Assembly (NCBI RefSeq): GCF_033473495.1
Contig: NC_088936.1
Span: 1,364,001 to 1,428,000, forward strand
Reading direction: 5' to 3'
Length of the DNA stretch: 64,000 nucleotides
Origin: Cercospora beticola
Lineage: Eukaryota; Ascomycota; Dothideomycetes; Mycosphaerellales; Mycosphaerellaceae
Made by a program: the position numbers and the translations under genes. Below, in pieces: positions 46,530 through 54,998 of the stretch. The notes beneath the pieces were generated by a model. It was not told the origin of the DNA and did not search any database. It saw only the letters and a program-made list of their open reading frames with translations. Position 1 is the stretch's first letter, and every line of letters starts with the position of its first letter.

Positions 46530-47096
46530 ATGGCGCAACAAAATCGGACCTTCACACCAGAAGAGCGCATCGACGAGCTCTCGGAGATCAACCAAGATGT
46601 CTCGAAACTTGTCACTTCTGCCGGCCAGGCAATTCATGCGCTCACGAACCGACCATTAAACCTGTACGCTTCCGGGGACGATGAAGACGAGCAAATGGCG
46701 GGCACAAATAACGACACCGTCGAAGATCGAAAAGCCCAATTCAAGGACAACACCGAGTCTTTCTTCACTCACTTGCAGTCCATCTTCGTCATGCTCCGCC
46801 GACAGACCTACGCCCTGGAAGAAGCTGGTATAGTCACACCTGATCCACTCGCGTTACCTGAGCAGCCGAAACCAGTACAGGCGCCGGCTCAGTCGACCCC
46901 GAGAGGGTTCGCGCCAGTTCCGAAAGAGCAGCAGCTGGATCCGGAGAGGATCAAGAATGGTGGCTTGGGACACCTCGATATTGGCTGGCTGAATAGTCGC
47001 GGCAACAAAGTCGGCGCGGAGAAGGAGGCTGAGCTTGTGCAAGAGGCGAAGGCTCTGCTTGAAGATGTCCTGAGAAGTGAGGATTCAATTGACTGA
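46530..47096 (+). CDS. MED11: Mediator complex subunit 11
   Basis: Single-exon ORF of 188 aa from ATG 46530; the reading frame is open further upstream but the preceding residues lie in the divergent promoter. Med11 is a head-module subunit of Mediator that dimerises with Med22 and contacts TFIIH. The N-terminal helix pair is typical: EERIDELSEINQDVSKLVTSAGQAIHALTNR and FKDNTESFFTHLQSIFVMLRRQTYALEEAGIVTP. The C-terminal extension (~120-188) is Pro-rich, then acidic-helical (EKEAELVQEAKALLEDVL), longer than in yeast (about 131 aa) but common in filamentous fungi. Nuclear. Confidence 0.88.
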   Translation: MAQQNRTFTPEERIDELSEINQDVSKLVTSAGQAIHALTNRPLNLYASGDDEDEQMAGTNNDTVEDRKAQFKDNTESFFTHLQSIFVMLRRQTYALEEAGIVTPDPLALPEQPKPVQAPAQSTPRGFAPVPKEQQLDPERIKNGGLGHLDIGWLNSRGNKVGAEKEAELVQEAKALLEDVLRSEDSID

Positions 47097-47820
47097 GAGC
47101 GGATGAGAAACGTGATGGACAATATCAATGTCGCTCCATCTGCACGTTGAAGCCAGGGATACATTTGGTCTTCGCATGGATTGGGTAGCGCGATCCTCCT
47201 TCTGCGATCGCTGCCATAATATGGTCGAAACTCTCGTGGAACTGATGCCACACTCCATGGCCTTTCGCGCCTGACCCCGGACAACGACAGCACACACCTT
47301 ACATGGCCCAGTGCGATGCAGACGAACCATCGTCTCAACTGTACCTCTTCGGAAAGGAGTCCAGTGGCCCAGGCGCTCAATTTCGGGCGCGCAGAATATA
47401 TCCGTCGACTCTGTTTGGCAGAAGGCGATGTGACATCGAGACTACAATGGACGCCGAGAGGTTCAATGGCATACGTCCGCTATGTGGTTGCTTATCTGCC
47501 CTCCCCGTGCCGAGCGGACAATCGGGTTGATGACTTTGTGGCCGACCAAAGCTTTGAAGCACGGAGAAGAAGTTTGAAACAAGGCACCGCCCTTCGGAGA
47601 TGTGCAGTGGAGGAGGCATGTGGAGCTTTCAGCAACACTTGGAGCATTATACACAATATACGAACAAGCCTCTTTCATCACACGTTTCGGACGATCGGAT
47701 GCGTTCTTTCCCTTGTCTCAACTTCTTCGTCGATTTCACAGATCGAAACTGAAGTGATCCCTGTTCCCACGACCACAGACGGAATCAGGGGTCATGTGTG
47801 CTTTTCAGCATCAACAACCC
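47097..47820. other. Intergenic region between MED11 and the structured-RNA array
   Basis: Short ORFs only. No further copy of the array unit could be found at the expected position about 300 bp before 47821. Confidence 0.5.
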
Positions 47821-47973
47821 AACGATCAGCCTTGGTCTAGTGGTATCACGTTAGTCGACTTGCAGACGTCGCCGGACACACGTTGGACGAGACGAGCTCC
47901 TCATCGTGTCAAGCTAGGATATGAGTGAGTTGGTTACCTGTCAACATCACTCGGCCAAGGCTGATTGTTTTGC
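47821..47973 (+). ncRNA. Putative structured RNA, unit 1
   Basis: The 5' arm AACGATCAGCCTTGGTC pairs with the 3' arm GGCCAAGGCTGATTGTT without mismatch apart from G-U pairs, and the pairing extends inward through TAGTGG and TCACT. This is the best-paired closing stem of the six. The A-box-like TGGTCTAGTGG fits the TRGYNNARNNGG consensus. TTTT at 47968-47971, at the outer end of the stem, could terminate RNA polymerase III. No clear B-box was found. Confidence 0.65.
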
Positions 47974-48120
47974 TCTGCGTTCTTAGATATCTGGCCCTTT
48001 TTGTCCTTGTGAAACTAATTTTCGCTCAAAGCTCACAGCATCGAATCTGACTGCTGCAATGTCTCAATCCATGCTTTCCCCATGGCGCTATTCATATACA
48101 ATTCTCACCGTCAAATCCAC

Positions 48121-48278
48121 AACGACCGGCCTTGGTCTGGCGGTCTTAGCGTAAGTCTTGCAATCATGTACGCTGCTTTATTGGATCGCTGGAGTGATGA
48201 CACGAAAAACGTCGTCGAGACTTCGTTTCTGTCAGCAGTCGTCATCCGAAAGCGCTAGACTATTGTCCATTGTTTTGC
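48121..48278 (+). ncRNA. Putative structured RNA, unit 2
   Basis: The closing stem is kept by AACGACCGGCCTTGG and TATTGTCCATTGTT with several mismatches, but inner pairing is strong: GTCTGGCG with CGCTAGAC. An internal hairpin AGCGTA...TACGCT is perfect. The A-box-like TGGTCTGGCGG has one deviation from consensus. TTTT lies at 48273-48276. Confidence 0.6.
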
Positions 48279-48406
48279 CTGTTCTTGTCTAATTGAACGC
48301 AGCACTCTCCATAGAGATACGTGCGTCTTGATTATGCTGTCGCTGAATTTTCTTCGTCTTCACTGTGGATCAGTGTTGATAAGTGGGCAAGCTTGTGAAC
48401 GTCCCC

Positions 48407-48564
48407 AACAATCACCATTGGCTCAGCGGTACAAGCGTAAGTCGTGCCAAACGTACGCTGTTGTATACGATGACCGAGAAGACTAAAACGAAGAGGTTCC
48501 TTGAAGGTCTGCGTTCGGTTCTTCCATTCATCATAAGCCGCTTGGCCATTGCTGATTGTTTTGC
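48407..48564 (+). ncRNA. Putative structured RNA, unit 3
   Basis: AACAATCACCATTGGC pairs with GGCCATTGCTGATTGTT, where the first six bases changed together with their partners compared with unit 1 (C-A-A-T-C with G-A-T-T-G). AGCGG pairs with CCGCT further in. The internal hairpin AGCGTA...TACGCT is perfect. The A-box-like TGGCTCAGCGG fits the consensus. TTTT lies at 48559-48562. Confidence 0.65.
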
Positions 48565-48565
<1 letters not shown>

Positions 48566-48595
<30 letters not shown>

Positions 48596-48598
48596 CTT
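48566..48598 (+). repeat. (CTT)11 microsatellite
   Basis: Eleven perfect CTT triplets start right after the 3' end of array unit 3, in the spacer before unit 4. Confidence 0.95.
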
Positions 48599-48712
48599 TA
48601 TTTTTTCGCCTATATCTATCCATATCTCGCCGCATGCCATGGTCTCTCTCTTACTCCCAGCATTCTTGATGAAGATCGGTCATTATGGGTGTTTTTCTTT
48701 TTACATCATCAT

Positions 48713-48867
48713 CCAATCGGACCTAGTCTAGCGGTAAGATCACAAGTCGTACAAGTGTGTGCGCTGATCAGCTTGACCAACAGCCGCGGGGACCTGAAGA
48801 CGCATCACGATTTCTTCCAGTAGTCCTGGGCGCCAGTGGAATGCTTGGCTATTGTCGATTGTTTTGC
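48713..48867 (+). ncRNA. Putative structured RNA, unit 4
   Basis: CCAATCGG pairs with the reverse-complementary TCGATTG near the ends, and TAGTCTAGC pairs with GCTTGGCTA inside. The internal block GATCACAAGTCG...TGTGCGCTGATC can fold as in units 2, 3 and 5. The A-box-like TAGTCTAGCGG fits the consensus. TTTT lies at 48862-48865. The middle of the closing stem is disrupted. Confidence 0.6.
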
Positions 48868-48994
48868 TTCACTTTTACTCCGTGTACCCATCTTCCAACT
48901 TGGAGAGACTCGTTCACCTGTCTTGTGCACGTGTTTGACTAGCTGTCGGGCATTCCGACTAGCCCCTATAAGTGGCTGGAGTTTGCTTCTACTC

Positions 48995-49143
48995 AACGAT
49001 CAGTCTTAGCCTAGTGGTCTGATCGTAAGTCGACGTTCAAGTACGCTGATCAACTTGGATAGCAGCGAGAGCACCTCGGAATCAACTTTGATTCCCAAAG
49101 TTCCAATCTGCCTCAACACGCTCGGCCATTTCTAATGTTTTGC
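48995..49143 (+). ncRNA. Putative structured RNA, unit 5
   Basis: The 5' arm AACGATCAGTCTTAGCC is well conserved, while the 3' arm CGGCCATTTCTAATGTT has lost one base and pairs worse, mainly through the inner TAGTGG/CGCTC part. An internal hairpin is strong: TGATCGTA with TACGCTGATCA, with a 3-nt bulge. The A-box-like TAGCCTAGTGG fits the consensus. TTTT lies at 49138-49141. This may be the most decayed unit. Confidence 0.55.
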
Positions 49144-49289
49144 AACATTCATTTTGCCTTGCCAAAAGCCACTTGGTTGCTATGCTCGACATCGAAACCA
49201 TCGCCATGTTGCAATATCGCGAGCGCCATGTTTGCTGTACTCTTGGGGTGTGTGAACATCCATAGGTAGCTCTGATTGAACGCACCTCC

Positions 49290-49439
49290 AACGATCAGTC
49301 TTGGCCGAGCGGTACAGCTGTAAGTCGCTCTGTAACGAGCGTTGCTGAATCCAGTCCGATGTCGCTGCGAGTAACACCGTCGCTAGTGTTAGAATGTCGC
49401 TTCAGCCACGGACCGCTTTCCCATCGCCGATTGTTTTGC
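49290..49439 (+). ncRNA. Putative structured RNA, unit 6
   Basis: AACGATCAG pairs with CCGATTGTT at the outer end, and AGCGGT pairs with ACCGCT at the inner end, where both sides changed together relative to unit 1 (TAGTGG/TCACT). The middle of the stem is interrupted. The A-box-like TGGCCGAGCGG fits the consensus and GTAAGTCG is kept. TTTT lies at 49434-49437. Confidence 0.6.
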
Positions 49440-49685
49440 ACGTTCTTTTGCCTTGCTCACCAAGCTTTTGCTGCTTCCATTGGTGCACAAGTGACTGTGG
49501 TCCTCTGTGATCACAAGCGACAACCTTGGGTGAGGCTCAAAAATTGGTTAGCCTTCATATACCGATTGCATCTTACGCCTTTAGAATGAGCGGCATTTTG
49601 CAACTTGCACGCTGACAATGTGCAGCTGAACATGCCTTGCGGTTACTACCTCTCTGTACCCTATGTCTGCTCTTTGTCCTGCTGC

Positions 49686-50987
49686 TCAGTCCACATAGAC
49701 TCTCCATCCATATGCCCTTCCAAACCACTTTCTCGCTAATTGTGCTCCAGCCGCCGTGGGTTGAGAGAACGCGATGTCCTGTTTCCTTCCAATCTTCCTC
49801 AGAGAATCACCTGTCGTGGGTTGTTTCCCATCTTCTCGGGACCCGATCGTGGAATTGTGCCGGTTGATCGCAGTGTTCAAAAGACATCGAGCTATGCCTT
49901 GTCCTCTCACGGAAGAAGAAGTCCAGATCCTCGAGATGCCCATGACAGCAGAATGTTTGGACTCGGAGAGCTCGATTGGATGTGCCGCTGCTTCTTCAAT
50001 CTCGTCTTGAATAGCTTTTGCAGCATCTGCTTCTTGCTGCTTCCGTGCTCTGAGTTTCTCCAGTGCAGACTGCGTTCTCGTGGTAGCTTCTGCTTTCTCC
50101 CTCGTTGGGGTTGCCGACCTCTTGTCTTTTTCTAGAGCCTTCGGCCTCACCACCTCCAATGCTTGCTCAATCCTCTTCACCAGCAAGAACGCCACACACT
50201 TCGTCCCTCGGACATACAAGAAACACTTATATGTTGGATCGTCCGGAGCCTCTCCGCCGTCCCGCCTTCTTCCCTGCCAAATCTCCTTCTCCGGGATCTC
50301 CACAGCTCCCAGCTCCCTCTGCACAATCTCCAAGACCTCCTGTGCCTTTCTCTTCCGATGAACAGAGTTCCCACAGTCCATATACACAATCGCGTCTCCC
50401 ACTTTCACTCCTTTGAGGACACATAGTGCCTTGTCTTCTTGCCTCACCTTCACCACAAAGTCCTTGCCGACATCATACCCATCCACATTCTGCTTATGGT
50501 ACTTATCGTGCAGTTTCCGGTCTTCTGCAGAGGAAGCGACGTACTGCATTCCACATGTGAGACATTTCTTTTGGACTTTCTGGCCGAGGCTCATTTGCAT
50601 TTGTTGGAGACCATCGTTGGCAGAGTTATACGGTTTGGAGGTCTTCGAAGGGCGAGGGTTGTCGGTGGAAGGCGTTAGAGGTTTGCGCTTGCCGAGGATG
50701 GAGAACACGTTCTTGAAAGGTCCTGCTGTTGTCGATGTTTTTGAGACGGACTTGTTGTTGCGAGTTAACAAGGACTCGTCTTGCTTCCTTTCCCATGGAA
50801 AGGCGTCCGGAGGACTGCTCGGCGGACTGCTGACTCCATTGGCAGCGGATTCGCTGAAGATGGCTCGTTGGCTCGACGCGCGTGGTGGTGTTGAGCTCAT
50901 CATCGATGCATTGTATCTGAATGTTGACAAGTCGAAGTCCTCACGACGCGTCGAAAGTTCACGCGTCGATGAGCTCATCCCTGCCAT
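49686..50987 (-). CDS. ECO1: Sister chromatid cohesion N-acetyltransferase Eco1/ESCO
   Basis: Single-exon gene. The first ATG is at 50987 (MAGMSSSTREL), giving 433 aa. Eco1 acetylates Smc3 during S phase to lock cohesin on DNA. The N-terminal ~115 residues are Ser/Thr-rich and disordered. A C2H2-like zinc finger follows (~123-155: KKCLTCGMQYVASSAEDRKLHDKYH). The acetyltransferase core is split by a long Lys/Arg/Glu-rich insert (~275-335). After it, HSAVMGISRIWTSSSVRGQGIARCLLNTAI contains the acetyl-CoA binding R-G-x-G-I-A, and DIAFSQPTAAGAQLARKWFG contains the conserved FSQPT. Both C-terminal blocks are intact. Nuclear. Divergent from DAL3. Confidence 0.94.
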   Translation of the reverse strand: MAGMSSSTRELSTRREDFDLSTFRYNASMMSSTPPRASSQRAIFSESAANGVSSPPSSPPDAFPWERKQDESLLTRNNKSVSKTSTTAGPFKNVFSILGKRKPLTPSTDNPRPSKTSKPYNSANDGLQQMQMSLGQKVQKKCLTCGMQYVASSAEDRKLHDKYHKQNVDGYDVGKDFVVKVRQEDKALCVLKGVKVGDAIVYMDCGNSVHRKRKAQEVLEIVQRELGAVEIPEKEIWQGRRRDGGEAPDDPTYKCFLYVRGTKCVAFLLVKRIEQALEVVRPKALEKDKRSATPTREKAEATTRTQSALEKLRARKQQEADAAKAIQDEIEEAAAHPIELSESKHSAVMGISRIWTSSSVRGQGIARCLLNTAINRHNSTIGSREDGKQPTTGDSLRKIGRKQDIAFSQPTAAGAQLARKWFGRAYGWRVYVD

Positions 50988-51247
50988 CGCGCTAGCCGAG
51001 AAGCTTAACAAGCATAAAGCTTTCGCCTATCGCAGACCCCACCTTGCTTCCCTCATCTCTCACCTGTCCGAACATGTCTCCATCAAACCCACAATCGACA
51101 TCCTCCAAAGTCATTGCGTGGCTAAAGAAGACCTTCATCAGACCACCTGGCGACGGTTACAGCCCAAATAGCCAATCTGACAACCTCGAGCCCCGACATC
51201 CTCGCTTCAAGTCCCATTAGTAGTGCCTTTGCTGCAGCCTCACAAAC
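50988..51247. promoter_or_regulatory. Divergent promoter between ECO1 and DAL3
   Basis: 260 bp separate two outward-facing starts whose products have unrelated jobs (cohesion and purine catabolism). No clear TATA box or operator was identified, although GATA-type sites would be expected for nitrogen control of DAL3. Confidence 0.5.
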
Positions 51248-52129
51248 ATGCGATCTCAAGCTCCGAACCGTCTCGTATCCGTCTCAACCCTTACGCCCGA
51301 AGATTTCGCACCTTTCGGCGAAGTAGTCCAAAATCCTGCTACACATGATGAATTGGACGGCAACGGAGAATGGAGGCTACAACATCAAACGGCGAATCAA
51401 GGTAGCGCGACCAAATGGCTAAATGTCACGCATATGGCGAACCATTACGACCGGGCAGCGAGTCGGAAGGCAGCGAAGGTGGCAATGAATATGTTCGTGT
51501 GTAAGCCGAGGACTTTGTCGAAGAGAAAGTCAGACGGAAAAGCGGTGTTCAAGGTGGGGATCCTGGAGAGGCACCCGTTCACTCCCCAGACATTCGTGCC
51601 TATGGGACTAGGAAAAGAGGATGAGAGGACAAATTATCTGGTCATCGTAGCTCCTACTTTGCCTGCGAAGGCAAGAGGCGAGGCTGAGAGGCCAGACAAG
51701 GCATATCCAGTCGATGCGCCGAGGAGAAAGAGAAGTCTAAAAGAACGGTTGCTTGATGCAAGGCCTAATCCTTTCACGAACGACCATGTGCCTTCCACGA
51801 CACGTTCCGTAGCTGCGCTCCCTCCATCGCAGCGTCCGAAAGGAACTGGTTTGCCGGACCTAGACAATCTGCAAGCTTTCATCGCGAGAGGCGACCAGGC
51901 TGTGACATATGGTCCTGGAACGTGGCATGCTCCAATGGTGGTCTTGGGAGCGAAAGAGATTGAGTTTGTTGTTGTGCAATATGCGAATGGTGTTGGCATT
52001 GAGGATTGCCAAGAGTGTGAGATTGTTACTGATGGCGGGGAAGGAGTAGTGGTCGATGTCGGTGTCGATGGATCTGCGGTTGATGAAGCAGATGCAAGCA
52101 AACCAGGTTATATGCGGGCGAAGCTGTGA
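51248..52129 (+). CDS. DAL3: Ureidoglycolate lyase
   Basis: Single-exon ORF of 293 aa. The enzyme converts ureidoglycolate to glyoxylate and urea, the last step of allantoin use as a nitrogen source. Family blocks: LTPEDFAPFGEVVQNP, a cupin-like core with VFKVGILERHPFTPQTFVPMG, YLVIVAP, DLDNLQAFIARGDQAVTYGPGTWHAPMVVLG and EFVVVQYANGVGIEDCQEC. The GTWHAPM segment with its histidine is typical. A Lys/Arg/Pro-rich insert of ~50 residues (~150-205) separates the two halves of the fold, as in many filamentous fungi, making it longer than yeast Dal3 (195 aa). Divergent from ECO1. Confidence 0.93.
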   Translation: MRSQAPNRLVSVSTLTPEDFAPFGEVVQNPATHDELDGNGEWRLQHQTANQGSATKWLNVTHMANHYDRAASRKAAKVAMNMFVCKPRTLSKRKSDGKAVFKVGILERHPFTPQTFVPMGLGKEDERTNYLVIVAPTLPAKARGEAERPDKAYPVDAPRRKRSLKERLLDARPNPFTNDHVPSTTRSVAALPPSQRPKGTGLPDLDNLQAFIARGDQAVTYGPGTWHAPMVVLGAKEIEFVVVQYANGVGIEDCQECEIVTDGGEGVVVDVGVDGSAVDEADASKPGYMRAKL

Positions 52130-53406
52130 TGTTGCTCAACTAAATTCCCCGAGGCTTCCGACACGTCCCGCAAACATGTCTTGCATTGCTGGCAAGACTT
52201 TCGACTCAAATTCCTGTTCCTGCTCGTTAGGCGAGGCCGCTCCACTGTTGTAGAGCCACACAACCGCTGTTCCTGAGAACATTGTATCGTGCCTCGAACA
52301 GCTCTCCGCAGTGCTATTGTGCAACATCTCTGGGTCGGAGAGCAGACCAGCAGAGAGAGGAGTCAATTGCCTCTCTGCGGATAGAGATCAAGCGCGACTT
52401 CCTCGTAGATCCGAGCTCTCAACATGAAAGGCAGGCCAAGGAACGCGGACGAAATCGACCCGCACAGCATCAAACAGTGGGCCTTGCAGCCGACAACGAG
52501 GGGATGGGCAGCTGACTGTTCCGATGTGTCGCTGGGGGTGGAGTGGTAATCGGGATGGTGGTCGCATCGAATAGATTCCCGTGCGAGCTCATGGTCAACC
52601 GCAGTGGCGACTGAATGAAGGAGTTTGCGTCGAGCTCGGTGTTGTAACGCGATCTCGTCATGACAGTGAGCCACGGTGTCAACGGAGGAAGCAGGATCGG
52701 GAGACACTTACCAGGAGTGGTGTTTTGATCAACGCGGGAACGCTTCTTCTTCTTGCTATTTGTATCTTTCCGAGCAGCCTGGTCTGTTGTCGGACTTTGG
52801 AGGAACGAGTGGGATCAGAGGACATACGTTGGTGGTATATGTGCGGGGAGTTAAAGGTTCTATGAAGAGTTAGCAAAGCGAAGCGCTGCCCAGTTTGCCG
52901 TGTGGCGCTTGCCTTGATGCGAAATTCGTGGAACCAACCTCGTATGATTACTTCAGTTCTGCTTCTCTGACCGACCAACAGACGCTGGACATCTCGATGC
53001 CGCGGTCAGAGAAGCAGAACTGAAGTGATCATACAACTCGCCTTCAGGTGCTGTCGTTATTTCATGTACAGTAGCGTTCTCTGCTCTGTCTTGTTCTTGC
53101 TCGGTTCCTTAGTGGGACTGTCGCCAGTATGGGGTCTGGCATTCTGGACGTCGGTTCAGATGGGGTGCGATTCACATTGTCTCCGCCACTGATATGCGTT
53201 GTCGGTGCCGCTAATGCGCGGAACAGTGACTGAAAAGCCAGTGGGTGTGGCTGTCCGCTGAGGAATGGAGGCGGTGGTGCTTGCTGTTGATAGGGAGGCT
53301 GCACTGACCACGGCGGCGCCGGGGCGTGCAGTGCGTAGATGGGCTGCCCTGACCACTGTCACTTTCGTGACAATCCTGTGCCGCTCTCTCTGCAAGGCCT
53401 TGACTG
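52130..53406. other. 1.3-kb region with a long foldback and no supported gene
   Basis: A minus-strand frame (52363-52707) ends in AFLGLPFMLRARIYEEVALDLYP, vaguely like the start of fungal LPxELRxxIYE proteins, but it is short and isolated. Minus-strand Pro/Gln-rich frames at 53062-53410 lie just after the frameshifted gene and may be its decayed tail. The foldback at 52942-53034 is listed separately. Confidence 0.45.
52942..53034. repeat. Near-perfect 32-bp inverted repeat (foldback) with 29-nt loop
   Basis: The left arm 52942-52973 and the right arm 53003-53034 are reverse complements at 31 of 32 positions, the exception being a potential G-U pair. Arms begin GTATGATTACTTCAG and end CTCTGACCG. 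Such a hairpin would be very stable in RNA or as a DNA cruciform. No target-site duplication was seen just outside it. Confidence 0.93.
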
Positions 53407-54818
53407 TCACATGAAAGTCTCCTCCTCTGCTTCAGATACAGCTGATCGCGACTCCATCATCGCCTCGGATCTTTTGACTATGGCTTTGTTGAACGACTTC
53501 TTCACTTGACCCATGAAGTTGCAGGAAGTCTTGGGGTCCGTGAAGTGCATCGTGTTGATCATGGACCCCACGTCGGTGATCACCTCTCGCTCGAGAAGAA
53601 TCTGCTCCATGTACTGGTATGAGCCATCTGTATGGGGGAACAGAGTGTTGCAATCGAGTGTCATGGGATGGAAGTTCATAGGAACCTCCAAGAAGTTGTG
53701 CTTCTTGCGTTCACGAGCGAGGAGCTTCGAATTCACCCCAGCACCGCACTCTCCGATCTCCTCTTCGAAGAAGAAGTATAGCGTAATGTGCATCATCACC
53801 TCAGACCACATCAAGAGAACTTCGATGGCGTGGTCATATTTCTTTTTCCCTATGACACCCATGAAGTTGGTATGCCAATGGAAAGTGCAGTCCTCATTCG
53901 GACAGCTCATGTGGAAGCTCGCATCCACGAGCAGAGATGGCGGCGGCGGTGGAAAGTGGGCATCTCTGAAATGGTGCCACATTTCCGGCCAAATGTGAAC
54001 GGCAGTGCAACCTTCTTCGGGTCAGGCAGAGGGCACAAGGATATCTTTGCGTAGGCTTTCGTCATCTCGTGGCACTGAGCATCAAAGTCTACGTCGGTTG
54101 CGTATGCAAGTAAGCAGGCGGGTTGACGTCCATGGCCGTGATAAGTACCGGTAGTAGTGCATCTCTGGCGGGCCACATTTACGACACCTCGCTCGTATAT
54201 GGCGTGCACCGGATTCATGCAATGTGTCTGAGAGTCCAGGTGGGAATACTCAAGATCCGGCTTGTTCGTGTACTTTGTCCAGTCAGAAGCTGTGAACCTC
54301 CGCAGCCGGACTTGCAGAATGAATTTGACCTTAAACACGGAATGATAGCTGTCACAGCCGTGCCTCGGACACTTGTATCCTGGCGGAAGTACTATAGCAA
54401 TGCCTTCGATGCCGTCGTAGGAAAGGTTTCGAACCTCGTAGGCAATGTCGACTTCGGGCGAGGGGACGTGGCCATCGAGGCAACCGACCTCTTTAAACCA
54501 CTCCTCGGCCTCCTCCGGTTGAAATGGACCAGAGTCTCCAAGCTTGCGTACGATCTCATAAGCGCGAAGCCCGCACATGTAACGAAAGCCATCGTCTTGT
54601 AGTAGTGCGACTTTGCATTCCCATGAAGCCTTAACGTCGTGATGTTGAAACCTGTATTCTTCAGCACGTTTCACGGGAAGTGCCCACTCTCGTTGGTGCT
54701 CAGGACCGATGGGGCACGTCTCATATCCGTCTCGTCCGGGAACTCTTCCATCCACAATCGGATTCGTTTGCGACATCCATGTCTGTTGAGATTGGCACCA
54801 ACAATTGCCGAGCGACAT
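53407..54818 (-). pseudogene. Uncharacterised protein gene with two CPxxxC motifs, frameshifted
   Basis: Two frames overlap at about 53907-53982. The upstream frame (from ATG 54818) reads to ...ISLCPLPDP; the downstream frame then continues EEGCTAVHIWPEMWHHFRDAHFPPPPP... to TGA 53407. Joining them needs one missing base near 54020-54030 (run GACCCGAAGAAGG); no GT-AG intron of fitting length was found. The joined product would be about 460 aa. Two similar metal-binding-like motifs occur, CPRHGCDSYH and CPNEDCTFHWH. Charged and aromatic residues are plentiful, with no signal peptide. I do not recognise the family. A sequencing error is an alternative to true decay. The gene starts about 95 bp from the telomere-like tract. 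Confidence 0.5.
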
Positions 54819-54913
54819 ACAACAGGTATTCTTGAATGTCGGACACTTTTAGCGCCCGTCCTTTCTTTGAATTTCGGATATGCCGTCCGCAACGGATAGT
54901 CTTACCTCCTCTC

Positions 54914-54998
54914 GGGTTAGGGTTAGGAAAGGTTAGGAAGGTTAGGGGTTTGGGTTAGGAGGGTTAGGAGGTTAGGGGTTTGGGTTAGGAAGGGTTAG
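54914..54998 (+). repeat. Interstitial telomere-like (TTAGG)n tract
   Basis: In 85 bp there are eight TTAGG motifs and a final TTAG, spaced by G- or A-rich linkers (GGGTTAGGGTTAGG at the left end). A longer inner unit, GGTTAGGGGTTTGGGTTAGG, is present twice. Fungal telomeres are usually TTAGGG repeats, so this is a degenerate internal tract, oriented with TTAGGG on the plus strand. Confidence 0.9.

Larger units (their letters stand above)
47821..49439 (+). repeat. Six-unit diverged tandem array of A-box/foldback elements
   Basis: Units begin at 47821, 48121, 48407, 48713, 48995 and 49290, so the period is 282-306 bp. Each unit has a ~150-158 nt conserved segment followed by ~130-150 bp of largely unrelated spacer. 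Conserved in all: a 5' block like AACGATCAGYCTTGGYC, an A-box-like TRGYNNARYGG, a GTAAGTCG-type block, and a 3' block like GGCCATTGCTGATTG followed by TTTTGC. The 5' and 3' blocks are reverse complements. No protein-coding frame spans the array. Confidence 0.85.

Noticed and set aside
47821..49439. Regular ~295-bp array as a CRISPR or as a cluster of ordinary tRNA genes
   Set aside because: Repeats are too long and diverged for CRISPR and the DNA is eukaryotic. The A-box is present, but there is no consistent B-box, anticodon arm or 7-bp acceptor with CCA-side spacing, so they are not standard tRNAs.
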